A stretch of DNA of 64,000 nt from Butyriboletus loyo (lineage: Eukaryota; Basidiomycota; Agaricomycetes; Boletales; Boletaceae), in the NCBI GenBank assembly GCA_038093515.1, contig JBBPSI010000068.1, positions 1 through 64,000 on the forward strand, in the 5' to 3' direction. Positions 44,976-57,240 of this stretch are shown piece after piece; the stretch's first letter is position 1; the number at the start of each line of letters is the position of its first letter. The notes under the pieces are model-generated. The model had not been told where the DNA came from. It saw only the letters and a program-made list of their open reading frames with translations, and made no database searches. The translations under genes and the position numbers were made by a program.

Positions 44976-47900
44976 CAAGCAGCCGTCGTGTCCAAATGCG
45001 ACGCCACATTCTCCTCCGAATCTGCAGGATGGTTGTCCTGAATATTCAGTGCTTCTGCGACAGCCGTCACACTGACGTGTACAGTGTCACCATCGCTATC
45101 GACAACACGAGAACCAACCTGTTAATCACCAATCGTCTCACACAGAGCCAACACGACACACGTACCGTATCGTGCCCCGCAACAACTTTTGCGCCAACGG
45201 AAACAATACTTCCGTGCGTACCACTCGTGCGATCGCACGTGCACCATACACCTCCGAATACCCCTTCTTCACCAACCACGCTCGAGCGGCCTCGTCCACG
45301 TCGAGCGTAATCCGTCTATCCCTCAATCGATCTGCGACGTCGTTCAACCGCAGAGCCACGACATCCAAGATGGCGCTTCGGGTGAGCTTGTTGAACACTA
45401 GCATTGCATCGAGGCGGTTAAGTAGCTCTGGGGGAAAGTACTCTGACGTCCGTTCCATGACTTCGGTCTTGGCAGCTTCGGTGACAACGCCGTCGGCGTC
45501 GCAGGAGGAGGGAGCTGCAAGGATGTCGCTACCGAGGTTGCTCGTCAGACATATGATCGTATTCTGATGCATAGTTTCTAATCAGTAACATAGATAGGAG
45601 AGATGGCCAGCGGTTCGATGGCTAACAGTGACAGACCTTGAAGTCGACTTTACGACCCTGACTATCAGTAAGACTCCCTTCGTCCAGAATCTGGAGAAGG
45701 ATCATTGCCACGTCCTACCAATCATGATCGGTAAACACCATATCAATCGGAATCAAAGATATGCAAACCTTGTGAGCCTTTTCGAGCTCATCCAGAAGGA
45801 TTACAGCTTTCCGAAATGACCATTATATTGACAATCCCCAAAAATTCAAAATAGATGTACCGTAGGGCTTTCTTCGAATCGCTTCTGTCAATTGTCCTGC
45901 AAGTTGTTCAGGCGGGGCTTGGATGGAGTATGACGGATGTAAGAAACACTCACCACCCTCCTCAAATCCGACATATCCGGGAGCGGCTCCAATCAAACGT
46001 GATATGGTGTGTCGATCGTGATACTGTAAACCAAATGGTTCGGGTATTAACTTGCATCGAACACAAAGCTTACCTCTGACATATTGATATTAATCCTTGA
46101 AGAAAATAAAAATCAGACCGGTTCTCGCTATCGAAAAAGTGTATTTACAATCCTCGTTGTTCATCATTGAACAAAAACGCTGCAAGAGCTTTGGAAAGCT
46201 CCGTCTGGGACTTCGGTCGGGAGCATGTTCGACAGGAATCTACGGATGAAGACGAACCTTGCCAACACCTGTAGGTCCAAGGAATAAGAATGAAGCCACC
46301 GGTCGATTTGGTGCCTGTAGTCCAGCTCGCGAGATTCGAACAGCGTCACCGACGGCCGATACAACATGATCCTGTCCGACCACGCGTTGCTTTAGCGCAT
46401 CTTCCATCTAGATCACATCATGTGTCACCGGAGTGCAAAAAAGCGAGAAATGACTGACATGGACGAGCTTTTCACGCTCGCCTCGGAGGAGATTTTGGAC
46501 AGGAATTCCAGTAGCTTTGGCAACGACTCGTGATATGTCGTTGCTCGTCACTCTATCGTGAAGCATTGCAAGGGGACTATCCGCGTTGTCCTCCTTCAGT
46601 TCACCATCCTTGGGAAGCTGGCGTTCCAAATCGGGAATGATACCAAAACGAAGTTGGGAGGCTCTTTCATACTGGCCCTGCCGTTGTGCGACATCGAGCT
46701 CATGTTTTGCATCTTCAAGACGCTTCTTGAGGCCCTTGATGCGGTCAAGTCTAGCGCGCTCTTTTACATTCCTTTTAATCAGCGTCAGAAAGGACGGCAG
46801 ATGTTGAAGATCATACCATTCTGCCATATCGCAGTCAACTCCTGTGCCCCATCTCGCTTTTTGCGAAGATCACTTTCGAGTTTCGTCCGCCTTTCGACGG
46901 TGAAGACGTCAGTTTCGTTCTTGAGACTTTCGAGTTCGATCTGCAATGTCACAATTTCTCGGTCAAGTGCCTCAAGCTCATCGGGCTTGGACTCCTGGGC
47001 GAGCCGCAGGGCAGATGCAGCCTCATCCACGAGGTCGATTGCCTTGTCCGGGAGGTACCGATCCGATATGTACCGCGCACCATACACCGCAGCTGAAAGA
47101 GAATGGCAGGTAAAGAATATAGGATCGAACCTAGACGTACCAGTCACCAACGCGCTGTCTGCAATTTCGACACCATGGTGCACCTCATATTTAGGCTTCA
47201 AGCCTCGGAGAATCGAGATCGTAGCCTCCACCGTTGGTTCTTGGATTTGTACTGGTTGGAATCTTCGCTCGAGAGCTGCGTCCTTTCCGATCGTTTTCCT
47301 ATACTCGTCGGCTACGCACGGTGTTTAGGGAATGAACAAGCGAAACGCGATGTGAACTCACGTGTAGTGGCCCCAACGAGTCGCAAGCCCCGTGCAAGGG
47401 CAGGTTTGATCATCTGTCCTGCATCTATGCTACCCTCCGCCTTCCCAAGATTGAACAATGTATCTAATGTCGATTTGGACGTTTGTTAATACGACGACGA
47501 CGCATACAGGGACAATACTCACGGACTTCATCGATGAAACAGATAATACCACCAGCCTGACTATGTGTGCCATGAATCACTCAAACGGGAGTGCGGATAA
47601 GATACTCACTTCATCTTCTATATCTCGGATGAGTGCCTTGAACTTTTCCTCAAACTGGCCCCTAATGCCAGAGCCTGCCATGATGGCGGAGAGATCCAAG
47701 GAAAGGACTCTCTTGTCTTGAAGGGACTTGGAATACAAGTGAGCGTGACCTACACCGAGAACAGTTCACAATTGACGCACCTCTGGCACCTCCTTGGCTA
47801 CTATTCGACTTGCAAGACCCTCGAGAATTGCTGTCTTTCCTACGCCGGGAGGTCCAATGAGCTATTGAAATGAATTTGATCGAGAATGGACCGAGTAACA

Positions 47901-48460
47901 GTAGCAATGTACGCACGACCGGGTTGGACTTGGTTCTCCGGGATAGAACTTCGAGCATGAGAAAAGCACACAATAACGCGATGCCAAAGCAACCCACTTT
48001 GAACTGTCCTGCGGATTTCTGTAACGCGTGTGTATGAGTGCGAGGGCTAGGCGAAAAGAATCGACACATGCCTTCGTCTCGCCCAATGGTAGGATCGAGC
48101 TTGCCGTTACGCGCCATTTCTGTAAGATCAACGCTCTACAAAGGATATGAACAACAGAGGTAAATGTCTCTTATTATGCAGACTCGCGTATTCTTTCAAC
48201 GTCTCTCCCTTTTGACGGGGCTGTTGGAACAGAAAGTTCGGGATACCTCCCCCACCACCCATGCCGCCAGGAGGCTGCTGAGAAGCGTAGCCGCGCACAT
48301 CTGGCAGTCGCCGTCCTAGCTCGTTCGCAGCACGAGTCAGAGTATGATAGTGGAGAGAGTGGCGGGCAAGAGCTACGACGGCACACCCATTTCGGAGTCT
48401 GAGTGGTGTGCGTGAGATGGTCGGCCTCGGTAAAAACGCGGTGGTCGTCGTGAACAACAT
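44976..48460 (-). CDS. HSP78: Mitochondrial ClpB-type disaggregase (Hsp78)
   Basis: Hexameric AAA+ chaperone resolubilising aggregates in the mitochondrial matrix. ATG 48460 starts a basic, hydroxylated leader ([19 protein letters not shown]) typical of matrix import. There is no Clp N-terminal domain, as in yeast Hsp78. AAA-1 has Walker [19 protein letters not shown] and Walker [15 protein letters not shown]. The coiled-coil M-domain spans [19 protein letters not shown] to [14 protein letters not shown]-2 has [15 protein letters not shown], Walker A GPTGVGKTELSKAL (split by an intron after GK), [24 protein letters not shown], and sensor region SNLGSDIL. The D2 small domain ([28 protein letters not shown]) is complete. 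The last exon encodes [16 protein letters not shown] and ends TGA 44976-44978. Confidence 0.95.
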
Positions 48461-48931
48461 GCAGGGTGACTTGGAAGTGTTGAGGCAAGTGGTCGAATTT
48501 GATCCGTGTCAGCAGATCGTGAGTAAGGGTAGTTGTAAGGGAATCCTTTGGCGCCACCTGCAATTTCTTCCGAAATGCTCTTGCCGCGTTTCAATGCCAT
48601 CCTTACAATATTCCTTGGCCAAGTCCACGGCTTCACAATCTCGTGCTCGCCGACGTGCCCAACTTTTGCAGTCGCAGAGGATCAAAACACACCCACGTCT
48701 ATTAGTACGAACGTTCGTGCTCCAAACGCCTCAGGACCAAAGTCCGGTGGTGTCGTAGAAAGGAGCAACGTCGTCGATCTGGCAAGTTTGTCAGGACTGG
48801 ACGAATGTGGTTGGAAGATTGGTAACGATTTTGCCCAGAACGGCATGCTGACAGGAGAGGGGTGAATAGGAGATATGTATTAGGGTCACCCGGCTGCCAT
48901 CAGTGCAACTTGCACAAAACGATCCGCAGAC
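48461..48931. other. Divergent promoter region
   Basis: It lies between Hsp78 (leftward) and the small membrane protein (rightward). The open frame at 48548-48865 begins at TTG rather than ATG and is not called. Confidence 0.5.
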
Positions 48932-49512
48932 ATGCACCTCTCTCTACATCCGGCTACGAACGCCCCCGTCTTCCTCGCCGTCCTCTTCACCGTGATCCCA
49001 CCAAGCGTGCATGCCCAGCCTCCAGTTCCGATTCCGAGTCAATCCACCGATGATGGCGGTAACTACAACTATTTATTGTTTGTACTACCCGGTCCGTCCT
49101 CCATTCAGCGCGCGCTCTTATGAAAGCAGTCCAGTTGCTCACAATACGTACAGCCGGTTTAGTGTGCTTGCTGATGTTGATGGCCTGCTGCAGTTTTGTG
49201 GCAACCCGGAAATTCCGCGTCCGGGATGTCGAAGGACGGCCGGCCACATCTTCACGCCAAACGCAAGGGAAAGGGGAAGGGGAAGGTGAACCGGCGCTAC
49301 CTCCACAAGCACTTACCAAGGAAGAAGTACTAGGTGTTGACGCCGCATATGAATGGGAACCAAGTCCACCGCCGTACTATCCGGTGCGTCGTTTTTCTTT
49401 TATAGCGAAGGAGAGAAAGAAATTCACGTGTGCATTTCACGTCCTTTGGCGTTGAAAGCCTCCACCACATCTGCCTCCTGCACCCCGGAACGCAGCAACG
49501 GTGCCAATTTGA
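48932..49512 (+). CDS. Small single-pass membrane protein with proline-rich tail
   Basis: Three exons (48932-49058, 49154-49383, 49459-49512) join in frame to 136 residues. The N-terminus is a signal-peptide-like segment (LSLHPATNAPVFLAVLFTVIPPSVHAQ). The second exon opens with a membrane helix (GLVCLLMLMACCSFVATRKFRV), and the cytosolic tail has a Gly/Glu stretch and ends in PSPPPYYPPPPHLPPAPRN. The PPPYY element is a possible WW-domain (Rsp5-type ligase) contact; that is inference. The splice acceptor at 49153 was chosen because it brings the membrane helix in frame with the leader; the acceptor nearer the donor gives no helix. I do not recognise an orthologue. Confidence 0.55.
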
Positions 49513-49990
49513 ATCACACCGATGAGACTGAAGGTGTTGGTGGAAAGCTTGAAAAGGGGTAGAGCAAACAGAGCAACTAAATGTCAACTTACGACAGTGA
49601 TCGAGGATTCAGAAGTGCCTACAACACACTAGAGGTATGATCGACGAGATGTTTGAAATCTGAATGTAAAGCAAAGGACGACGTATGGATATTGGTCTAC
49701 TACAAGCGTATTACACTCATTGCGCATCGAGTCCACTCTCAAAGCCCAAGAGAAAAGGAGTAAGAATCCACACCAAAAATACGTCTATCTCACCCTTTCA
49801 TCTTTGCCCTGCTGAGTCCGAGTCTCTCCATCGTCCTTCATTAGCTCGCGCTGGTAAGCCTCACTCTCGAGCTTCGTCTATTTTTCCTCCGGACTCTATC
49901 CTATCCTGATCACTAATTTCGGATAAGAATAACAACACAAAAAACGATAGCCTGGTCCAGGGTACGAGAGAGAGAGAGATGAAGTTCCAC
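49513..49990. other. Intergenic
   Basis: No gene is supported. It contains a short GA run (ctctct on the minus strand) near 49970-49980 at the edge of the MFS relic. Confidence 0.5.
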
Positions 49991-50620
49991 CGGAGACCGT
50001 ACCGACACGCATCCTTGTGCGAGGCCGACCGTTCCGCCTAGCGATCCTCGGGTGGATGAACGGACATACATACCTGACGAAATTTGGAAGTCATCCAAAT
50101 GTAAATCAATGATCCCACCCCAACACCAGGAGCAAAGCATACTAGTTGTATGCATGCCTCCGCAGCAGTCTGTCCAGCAATGATCGCCGTGAAGATCGAA
50201 ATGAAATGAAACATCACCAACATAACCCTGCTGGAGACAAGCGATCCGTACATGACCGCGCAAACGCTGTACGATCGGAAGATCAAGACCCCCAAAGGTA
50301 ACATAGTATCACAGTTGAGGACCTTGTGACGCGACGGAAAGATTTGAAGCAACTGCCTCTGCAGCACATGCTCGAGCAGGCAGGTAATGAGCAACAGGGG
50401 GCCAAGGATCCAAAAGAGGATGACTTTGACGGAACTCCAAGAGACAGTGGAGCCCCAGTTCGACGCAAGCAGCACCCAAATTTCTCCGCAAACGAAGAGA
50501 AAAGCCCCAACCCAATCGATCCAGAGTAGCTTTCGAAAAAATGTCACCTGCCCCATGTAGTTTTCCACGAGCCGGTTGGGTGGCTGGCCTCCCTTTACTT
50601 TTGCTCGCGGCAAGAGATGA
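49990..50620 (-). pseudogene. Relic of an MFS drug transporter (TRI12/DHA2-like)
   Basis: The minus frame reads FRKLLWIDWVGAFLFVCGEIWVLLASNWGS, then VILFWILGPLLLITCLLEHV and MLPLGVLIFRSYSVCAVMYGS through AIIAGQTAAEACIQLVCFAPGVGVGSLIYIWMTSKFRQ. These are the central helices of a 14-TM MFS transporter. What precedes (50620-51123) is an open frame without membrane helices, so the first six helices are missing. After FRQ the frame meets a stop, and a shifted frame continues with SLGGTVGLAQ, a motif expected about 150 residues further on. This indicates an internal deletion plus frameshift. The codons for conserved motifs are still clear, so decay is recent. A very divergent spliced gene is less likely. 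Confidence 0.65.
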
Positions 50621-51185
50621 CAAGGGACGATAGACCAAGTGCATCGACAAAAGACCGCAACATAATCAGGGAAAGAATTTTGACCCCAGGGTATAAACTT
50701 GCAGCGATGCGAGGTTGCGCAGTCGCCACGACTAGAGCATAGCATGCATCGTGGATTAAACGGGAACATACTGGTGTAATTCAGAGTCTCGAGGGAGACG
50801 GGGAGTAGCAAAGCCGGCAACGATCTTACATTAAACGAGAATGTTGACCTCGCTGGAGAGTTGGACTGTTGCCCGGTCTGCCCATCCACACCCTCTTTTT
50901 GTTCGGCGTTGGATTCGTATTTGGGGCCTATAAGAAGCGGTTTATTCGAGCCGTCGTTAAAAGGGTGATGCAGTGTTACGGTTGCCTGAGCTTGAGCATG
51001 TGCCTCCCTTCTGACTTTTTTTCCCTTCGAGCAATGTCGATGAAGAACCATCCCTGTAGTGAAAGTAAAACTGGGACCGACGTGCTCATAACCAACCCGC
51101 CATCTAACCAACCACAGCACCACTGTAAAAATAAAACAAAAATGACGCCGTGCCAGTTAGTAGTAAACCACTTCTATCCTCGCGT

Positions 51186-51975
<790 letters not shown>

Positions 51976-52233
51976 TTATCTCGTAATTCACTCAATGACC
52001 CGTTGTCGAGACGTTATCGATGCGGCGTGTCCGATGTTGTGATAACCAACTGAGATACGCATTTAATAAATGTCGGGACACTACATATATTAGCTGCAAT
52101 ATCATGTTAGTAGTGCGTTGTCGGTGTGCTCAACATAAAAGTACAACATGCGATAGATAAGCATCCGTGTGCACGCCAGAAACGCAAATGGTATCCGTGT
52201 CCTTGCCCTTACCATTATGCATGTCTCCCTGTC

Positions 52234-53621
52234 CTACCTCCAAATCCGACCCGTCCCACCACACTCATCGCACATCACGTCAAACAACATTACCAACCGT
52301 ATACCGTCACCACCACACCGCATACACAGGCGGCCACCCAGCCTCGGATCCCCGGGCTCGACCGCAATCGCGTCTGACACCGGCGGTATCGAGTCGCGTG
52401 GAGATAACGGGTTCCTGACATAGTACGATGGTCCCGACCCTAGTGAATGTACAGAATGTGGCTGGGATATAGACCTGCTATGATGTAGCTGTCGAGGCGG
52501 CTGAAGTGCATGGGCTGGTCTCGAGAACGACCCCGCTAAATGGGGTGGTAGGAATTTCGGAAGGGGACGTTGCATTCTGGGATCATTCCCGGAGGGAGAC
52601 CAGGGCGTGTATGTGAGAGCGCCGGTATAGGGCTTTCCATATTTTTCCCAACATTTGCGACATGGATGGGAAGGATCATATTCTTTGTAGCCCGTGTTCT
52701 TGCCTGCCTGTGCGTGAGTACGGGCATCATCATAAGAGAGTGGAGAAACCCACATTTAACACACAAATGATCCTTGGGGTAGACTAGCAGCTGACCACTT
52801 CGTAACAACGGATGTCCAGGTACAGGTGTCCGCGTCGGTGATCCATCGTCCGGTGCAGTAGGCGGAGACCGGGGCGGCGTCGATGCTGGACGAGGCGGAG
52901 GCGGTTGGTGCATCGGCCCCGGGTGACCCGGAGGCGGTGCGTACATGGTACCCGTGCTAGAGTACGGGGCAGCGTACGCTCCCGCATTGGCTCTCCGTGA
53001 TGCCATCACCCGTTCGTCATGTGCACCCGAAACGACATCCGCAATGTCCCTGACGGTATCGAAAAGCGCACCAAGCAAACCTCCGCCTGCGTTCTGCCGC
53101 TGATGATACTGTTGTTGGGTTTGCCAGGGGGCCAGACCTGGTCGTGGTCCTGGTTGCATGTGAAAGCCAGAGCTTGAGCCTAGGCCCGTGGGATATGGTT
53201 GAAGTGAATGCGAGGACGGCGGCGGCCGATTCGAATGATGGCGTGAGTCTGGCGGAGGATGGAGCGACGAAGGTGGGATCAGGGGTGGCCGTTGAAAGGG
53301 TCGCAGGGGCCCTAGGCCCACTGTTTGCTCGCCGACGTTTGCGGCAGGTGTGTAAGGGGGAGGGAGATCGTCGTCGATGTTCTCCTCAATTGTCGGTGTG
53401 GATGTTATATCTGGAGGGATTCCATGGCTTGAGGAGGTGGGGATTGCCGAGTGGGAGGATGGATCACTGATGGGGGATCGAGGAGGGAGAGCCGGGGGTG
53501 CACACTGCGGGAGAGGTGGAAGTGGTGGAGAGGGGGTGCGATCTGGGAGAGCTGGGAGCGGTGGTAATGCCACCTGCCCCTCCGAGGGTAAAGGTTTGCG
53601 AAACGGATTCTTGCTTGCCAT
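52234..53621 (-). CDS. Hua1-like proline-rich zinc-binding protein
   Basis: ATG 53621 gives MASKNPFRKPLPSEG. The first exon is a Pro-rich disordered region (PPLPALPDRTPSPPLPPL, DDDLPPPYTP) and a short amphipathic block (GLLGALFDTVRDIADVVS). The C-terminal part has paired CxxC sites: LLVYPKDHLCVKCKNTGYKEY through an intron at about 52700-52750, CRKCWEKYGKPYTGAL, and at the very end CMRCGGDGIRL...MCDECGGTGRIW. The arrangement is that of yeast Hua1, a cytoplasmic protein with a DnaJ-like zinc ribbon linked to actin patch and endocytic factors. The PPPY motif may bind Rsp5-type WW domains. The splice brings CVKC into CKNTGYKEY, which the unspliced frame does not. Confidence 0.8.
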
Positions 53622-54028
53622 GAGCGATATGCTTGAAGCTCAAATGCTAAATAATAAGCCCAGTCGACTGCGGTCGTCTCAGCGGCAGTGCAGAGACGTA
53701 GTAATATTCGGAGTTTGAATTTGATAGATCACTCAAGTCGACCAAAACTGGAGTAGTGAAACGCTACGACGGAACAGAACAGTGACCAGGGAAAACTACG
53801 GCGACTCGATCTATCACAGCCCCACTCATCCTTACATCAGGACGATCGGATCATCAAAGATAGGAATCCGAATCGGTCAACAAGGTCGCTGTTCATCGTG
53901 AGCACATCAGATCATCATCACCCCTCCTCACTCCCAGCGCCGAGCTAGATGGCCAGAGTCGTAAAATATTGCATCTATGTAGATCCAAAACCGTTGCAAT
54001 CAACTGCTACCATTCAACTCAACTCGTC
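53622..54028. other. Intergenic
   Basis: Promoter of the Hua1-like gene and 3' flank of the F-box gene. No feature is seen. Confidence 0.5.
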
Positions 54029-55297
54029 TCATGCTTCATAGTCCTCCTCATCCGTACCCATCGGTTCCTCGTCTATCTCCATATGCATTCGAACCCTCGT
54101 AGCACTGCTCTGCTTTCCCGCATTCGCCGTGGCTTCTCGCCACTGCCTCCATAGCTCGAGCTCCCCCACACACCATGTCTTCCATTCCGTACATGCTCTC
54201 CCGTCAACACATTCCAACTCGAGATCCTCCAGACTCGGAAGCACGGTCGGCCAATTGAACAACTTTGGGAGACAGATCAACGCTTGCAGGGCGAGCGTCA
54301 CCGTACGCAGCCCAACCGGACCAGAGCACGCTCTTCCTCGTACCGCGACATGCCTCAACGACGGTAACAGATGAAACAGCATATACGCCGAAACCGCGTT
54401 CAAAAATACCCGCCCAGTGACCCGAAGATCGCGTATCTGCGTAAGCGGCATGATACCGCTCCCTTCCAGACTGTCCAAGGTCGCAAACTCGAGCGCCACG
54501 ACGTGTTCCTGAAGCTCGAGCATGGTCAGGTTGGGAAAGGACGATACGACATGATGGAAACACGACACCGAGACGAAAAGGGAACCGTATTTGTGTGCGG
54601 GTGCAGTCCACACGAGCGTCGTCAGGTTCAGCCCGATGCCCCAAGGGAGTCGGTGCGTGTGGTGCGCGATCACGACGTTGCTTAGCTCAAGTCGCTCCAG
54701 TCCTGGGGCGTTCCTTCCATCAAAGAAACAGGCTCTGGACCAAGTCGCGGACAAGTTGCCATTCATTGCGATATGGCGTAGAGCGGGAAACTTGGAACCC
54801 CGTCCCGTCCATGTTTGAAGCACAAAATTCAGGAATGTGCTGGATTCGGTGGCGTTGATGGTGATCGACTCGACCCTCTGACTCGCTGGGGCGAGGGTGG
54901 TATCTTCCGTATCCATCGGGGACACGATAGACTGAAGCTGTGCGGTGAGTGCGACAATTGAAAATGATCCTGACGCCGGGGTAGGGTTTCGGAATGGCCA
55001 CTGGTGAACCGTGAGGTGGATGGGGAGGAGTGACGAAAGGCGCAGGTGTTCTTTCAATGCATGGATTGATTGAACTGGAGTGAGATGGACGTCTCTCCAA
55101 AGCATAGGACAGGCAAACACAATGGCTCGCCACGCTCTCGACACGCTCCCGAGACTCCTAGGAGAGCTTAGCCACCAGCCGCTGCGTTTGCGTCGGCATT
55201 GGCACGACGACGACTCGGACGTGATCACGTCATCAAAGATCATGACGAGGATTTCCTCCATGAGAGTCGAGATGGGGCTAGAAGGGCCATTCAACAT
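54029..55297 (-). CDS. F-box-like protein
   Basis: A single long exon of 422 codons. The N-terminus ISTLMEEILVMIFDDVIT...LSSPRSLGSVSRAWRAIVFACPMLWRDV has the F-box pattern of Leu/Ile-Ile-Phe helices followed by SVSRxWR and a LWxxV core. The rest (LRHIAMNGNLSATW, LERLELSNVVI, LTMLELQEHVVALEF, LRHVAVRGR, LEDLELECVDGR) looks like degenerate leucine-rich repeats. The C-terminal tail is acidic. Such proteins recruit SCF ubiquitin-ligase substrates and are greatly expanded in agaricomycetes; the substrate is unknown. The frame is open upstream of ATG 55297 (RQVEAQSPGEHAPVVDATS), so a further 5' exon is likely. Confidence 0.8.
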   Translation of the reverse strand: MLNGPSSPISTLMEEILVMIFDDVITSESSSCQCRRKRSGWWLSSPRSLGSVSRAWRAIVFACPMLWRDVHLTPVQSIHALKEHLRLSSLLPIHLTVHQWPFRNPTPASGSFSIVALTAQLQSIVSPMDTEDTTLAPASQRVESITINATESSTFLNFVLQTWTGRGSKFPALRHIAMNGNLSATWSRACFFDGRNAPGLERLELSNVVIAHHTHRLPWGIGLNLTTLVWTAPAHKYGSLFVSVSCFHHVVSSFPNLTMLELQEHVVALEFATLDSLEGSGIMPLTQIRDLRVTGRVFLNAVSAYMLFHLLPSLRHVAVRGRACSGPVGLRTVTLALQALICLPKLFNWPTVLPSLEDLELECVDGRACTEWKTWCVGELELWRQWREATANAGKQSSATRVRMHMEIDEEPMGTDEEDYEA

Positions 55298-56350
55298 GGA
55301 CGCTAGGCTCGTTGACGCCTCGGAGCAGTTGGATGTAGCGTCGACGACTGGAGCGTGCTCGCCAGGCGACTGCGCTTCAACTTGTCTGCAAGAGACAATT
55401 TGTCTGAGGAGCTCTGGTTACAAACAAGAGAACTTACTGGAGTGAAACAGGTATCAATTCCGAGCTGTCCTTCTCTCCTTGCTCGTAGCCGGTGACCTCG
55501 GCGCGCGCATCACAATACGCCATGCACATGGATTTGGGATGTGAATGTTGGAGTTTGAGTTTGGATGAACTTCTGACCGATCCTCTTTAGGGTCGAAGAG
55601 GTTAAAACCAGACACGTTCGCAGCAGAACGAGCACGCGACGACCCGAACGGACCCACGGAAAGTCTACTCGAGGCACGGGTTTCGCTTCTGTCCCTCCCA
55701 TCGGGTTTGCACGACGTCCATATGTTATTTACAACATGATTGGCGATAAGTATGCATTTTCTATTAACACAACCGTGCCGGGTCAATTCGGGATGTGCAA
55801 AGAGCATCAATGGGACGGTTAGCCGAGGGGGCCTGCTGGAATAAAATCGTTGTGGAGGACTCAATGCTCAATGCAGGACCAACAGGCATTCTCGGGTACC
55901 AGTTGGTGAAGAACAAATCTAGAATCGCTCCGGGCAGACCTGGATATTTGGTTGCGACATGAAAATACCAGCATCTAGCACTTATGTACTTCTGGCCCGT
56001 GTCCGCACTGACAAGAAAAACTAGTGAAAAATATGATCCCCGATGGAAAAATTTAACATGACGTGCGGGATGATACTTCCAATGCCGAGAGGCACTTCTA
56101 CAAAACTGGTCAATGTATCATAAGACAGGCTTGTTGGTTCAGCTCGACTAGCACCTCGGCGCTGGTAGATTGGGTGACCTGAATTTGACCTCTTTCCCGC
56201 ACTACTCGTGTACGACGGTTGTTGAGGGAGAAGAATACTACAAGCAAAGAGGAAAGAGTACGCTTCCGGCGTCACTCAGAATTGACTGAGATCACGTGAC
56301 CGAAATGCTACTGAGGCCTGCGGTGGTTCTGTAATTGAACAACCAAGAAG
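55298..56350. other. Intergenic between divergent genes
   Basis: A 5' exon of the F-box gene may lie in 55300-55445 on the minus strand. Beyond that no gene is supported; the minus-strand ORF at 55454-55864 shows no domain. Confidence 0.45.
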
Positions 56351-57240
56351 ATGGCCACCAAAAGCACTGTAGCTGTACCTTCCAATACGATGTCCCCAGC
56401 TTCCCTACTCTTTGCTACGTCCAAAGCCAAACAGTTTTCCCATTTCTCGAAACCCCACAAAAACGAAGCGTTTGTGCGACTGCGCAACTCCACGTTCTGC
56501 CTCGTGACTCTCGTTTTGCTCACATACTTGCTACCCGTCCCATCGTTGTGGACAGCTCTCAATGTCGTGCGCGGAGAGGGTGGTATGAATATTTTCTGGG
56601 CAATCTGTGCTGCTGGTACGTCGGCGTCTTCAACGTTGAATGTCACGCTGACATTATCGTTTTCTCGATCCCTGTTAGAGATAGTGCTATCAGGTTTGCT
56701 TGCACTCAACCTCATCCAGGCTGCTGTCGCAATCAAATATCCACGAACGCCACTCCCCCCTTTACCTTCGTCACCCGCCAAAAGCCTGTTCACCCCTCAA
56801 AGTCAGAAAAAACGGCGAATAATATTGTCGCCAGGTGTGAGTATACCTTGGTCGTTTCGATGTGGATGTCGAGGCTGACGTTGGCATCTGCATATCGCAC
56901 GGTTGCATCGATAGACGAGTCCACAAAGGCAACGTTCATTAACTTCATCGTACGTCCCCTCGCCCGCATCGACACCTTCTCGGACGTTGCATTATTCCAT
57001 GCCTAGTACGCCGTCCCCATTTGGCGCGTCCCTTGGGGCTTCGACAAGCTCTGCACCGTCGACACCTTCGCCTTCCCTTGCTGCATACCACGGAAGACAT
57101 CCCCCTTCACTCGGTCGTGCGTGTTTTATATCCTTGTGATCGAATGGACAGGGTGTTCATCGTAGGGTTGTGTCTTTGCAGGTGCTTTCAATGGCTCGAC
57201 GCTCAGTCGATTGGCGGGCGACTCTGATGATGATTCGTGA
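56351..57240 (+). CDS. Nuclear pore membrane protein, Pom34-like
   Basis: Three exons (56351-56836, 56915-57116, 57182-57240) join in frame to 248 residues. The N-terminal part has SPASLLFATSKAKQFSHF, then two membrane segments (STFCLVTLVLLTYLLPVPSL and RSLLEIVLSGLLALNLIQAA) separated by a lumenal loop. Next is a Pro/Ser-rich nucleoplasmic tail with PRTPLPPLPSSPAKSLFTPQ, repeated STPSP motifs and a C-terminal GRAFNGSTLSRLAGDSDDDS. This two-helix layout with Pro-Ser tail matches the fungal NPCC/Pom34 family, which anchors the pore complex with Ndc1 and Pom152. Assignment rests on topology and composition. Confidence 0.65.

Noticed and set aside
48548..48865. 105-codon + strand ORF upstream of the small membrane protein
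   Set aside because: It begins at TTG, overlaps the Hsp78 promoter and has no domain.
50620..51123. N-terminal extension of the MFS frame as a functional domain
   Set aside because: It has no membrane helices or known motif, and conserved MFS helices that should be there are missing.
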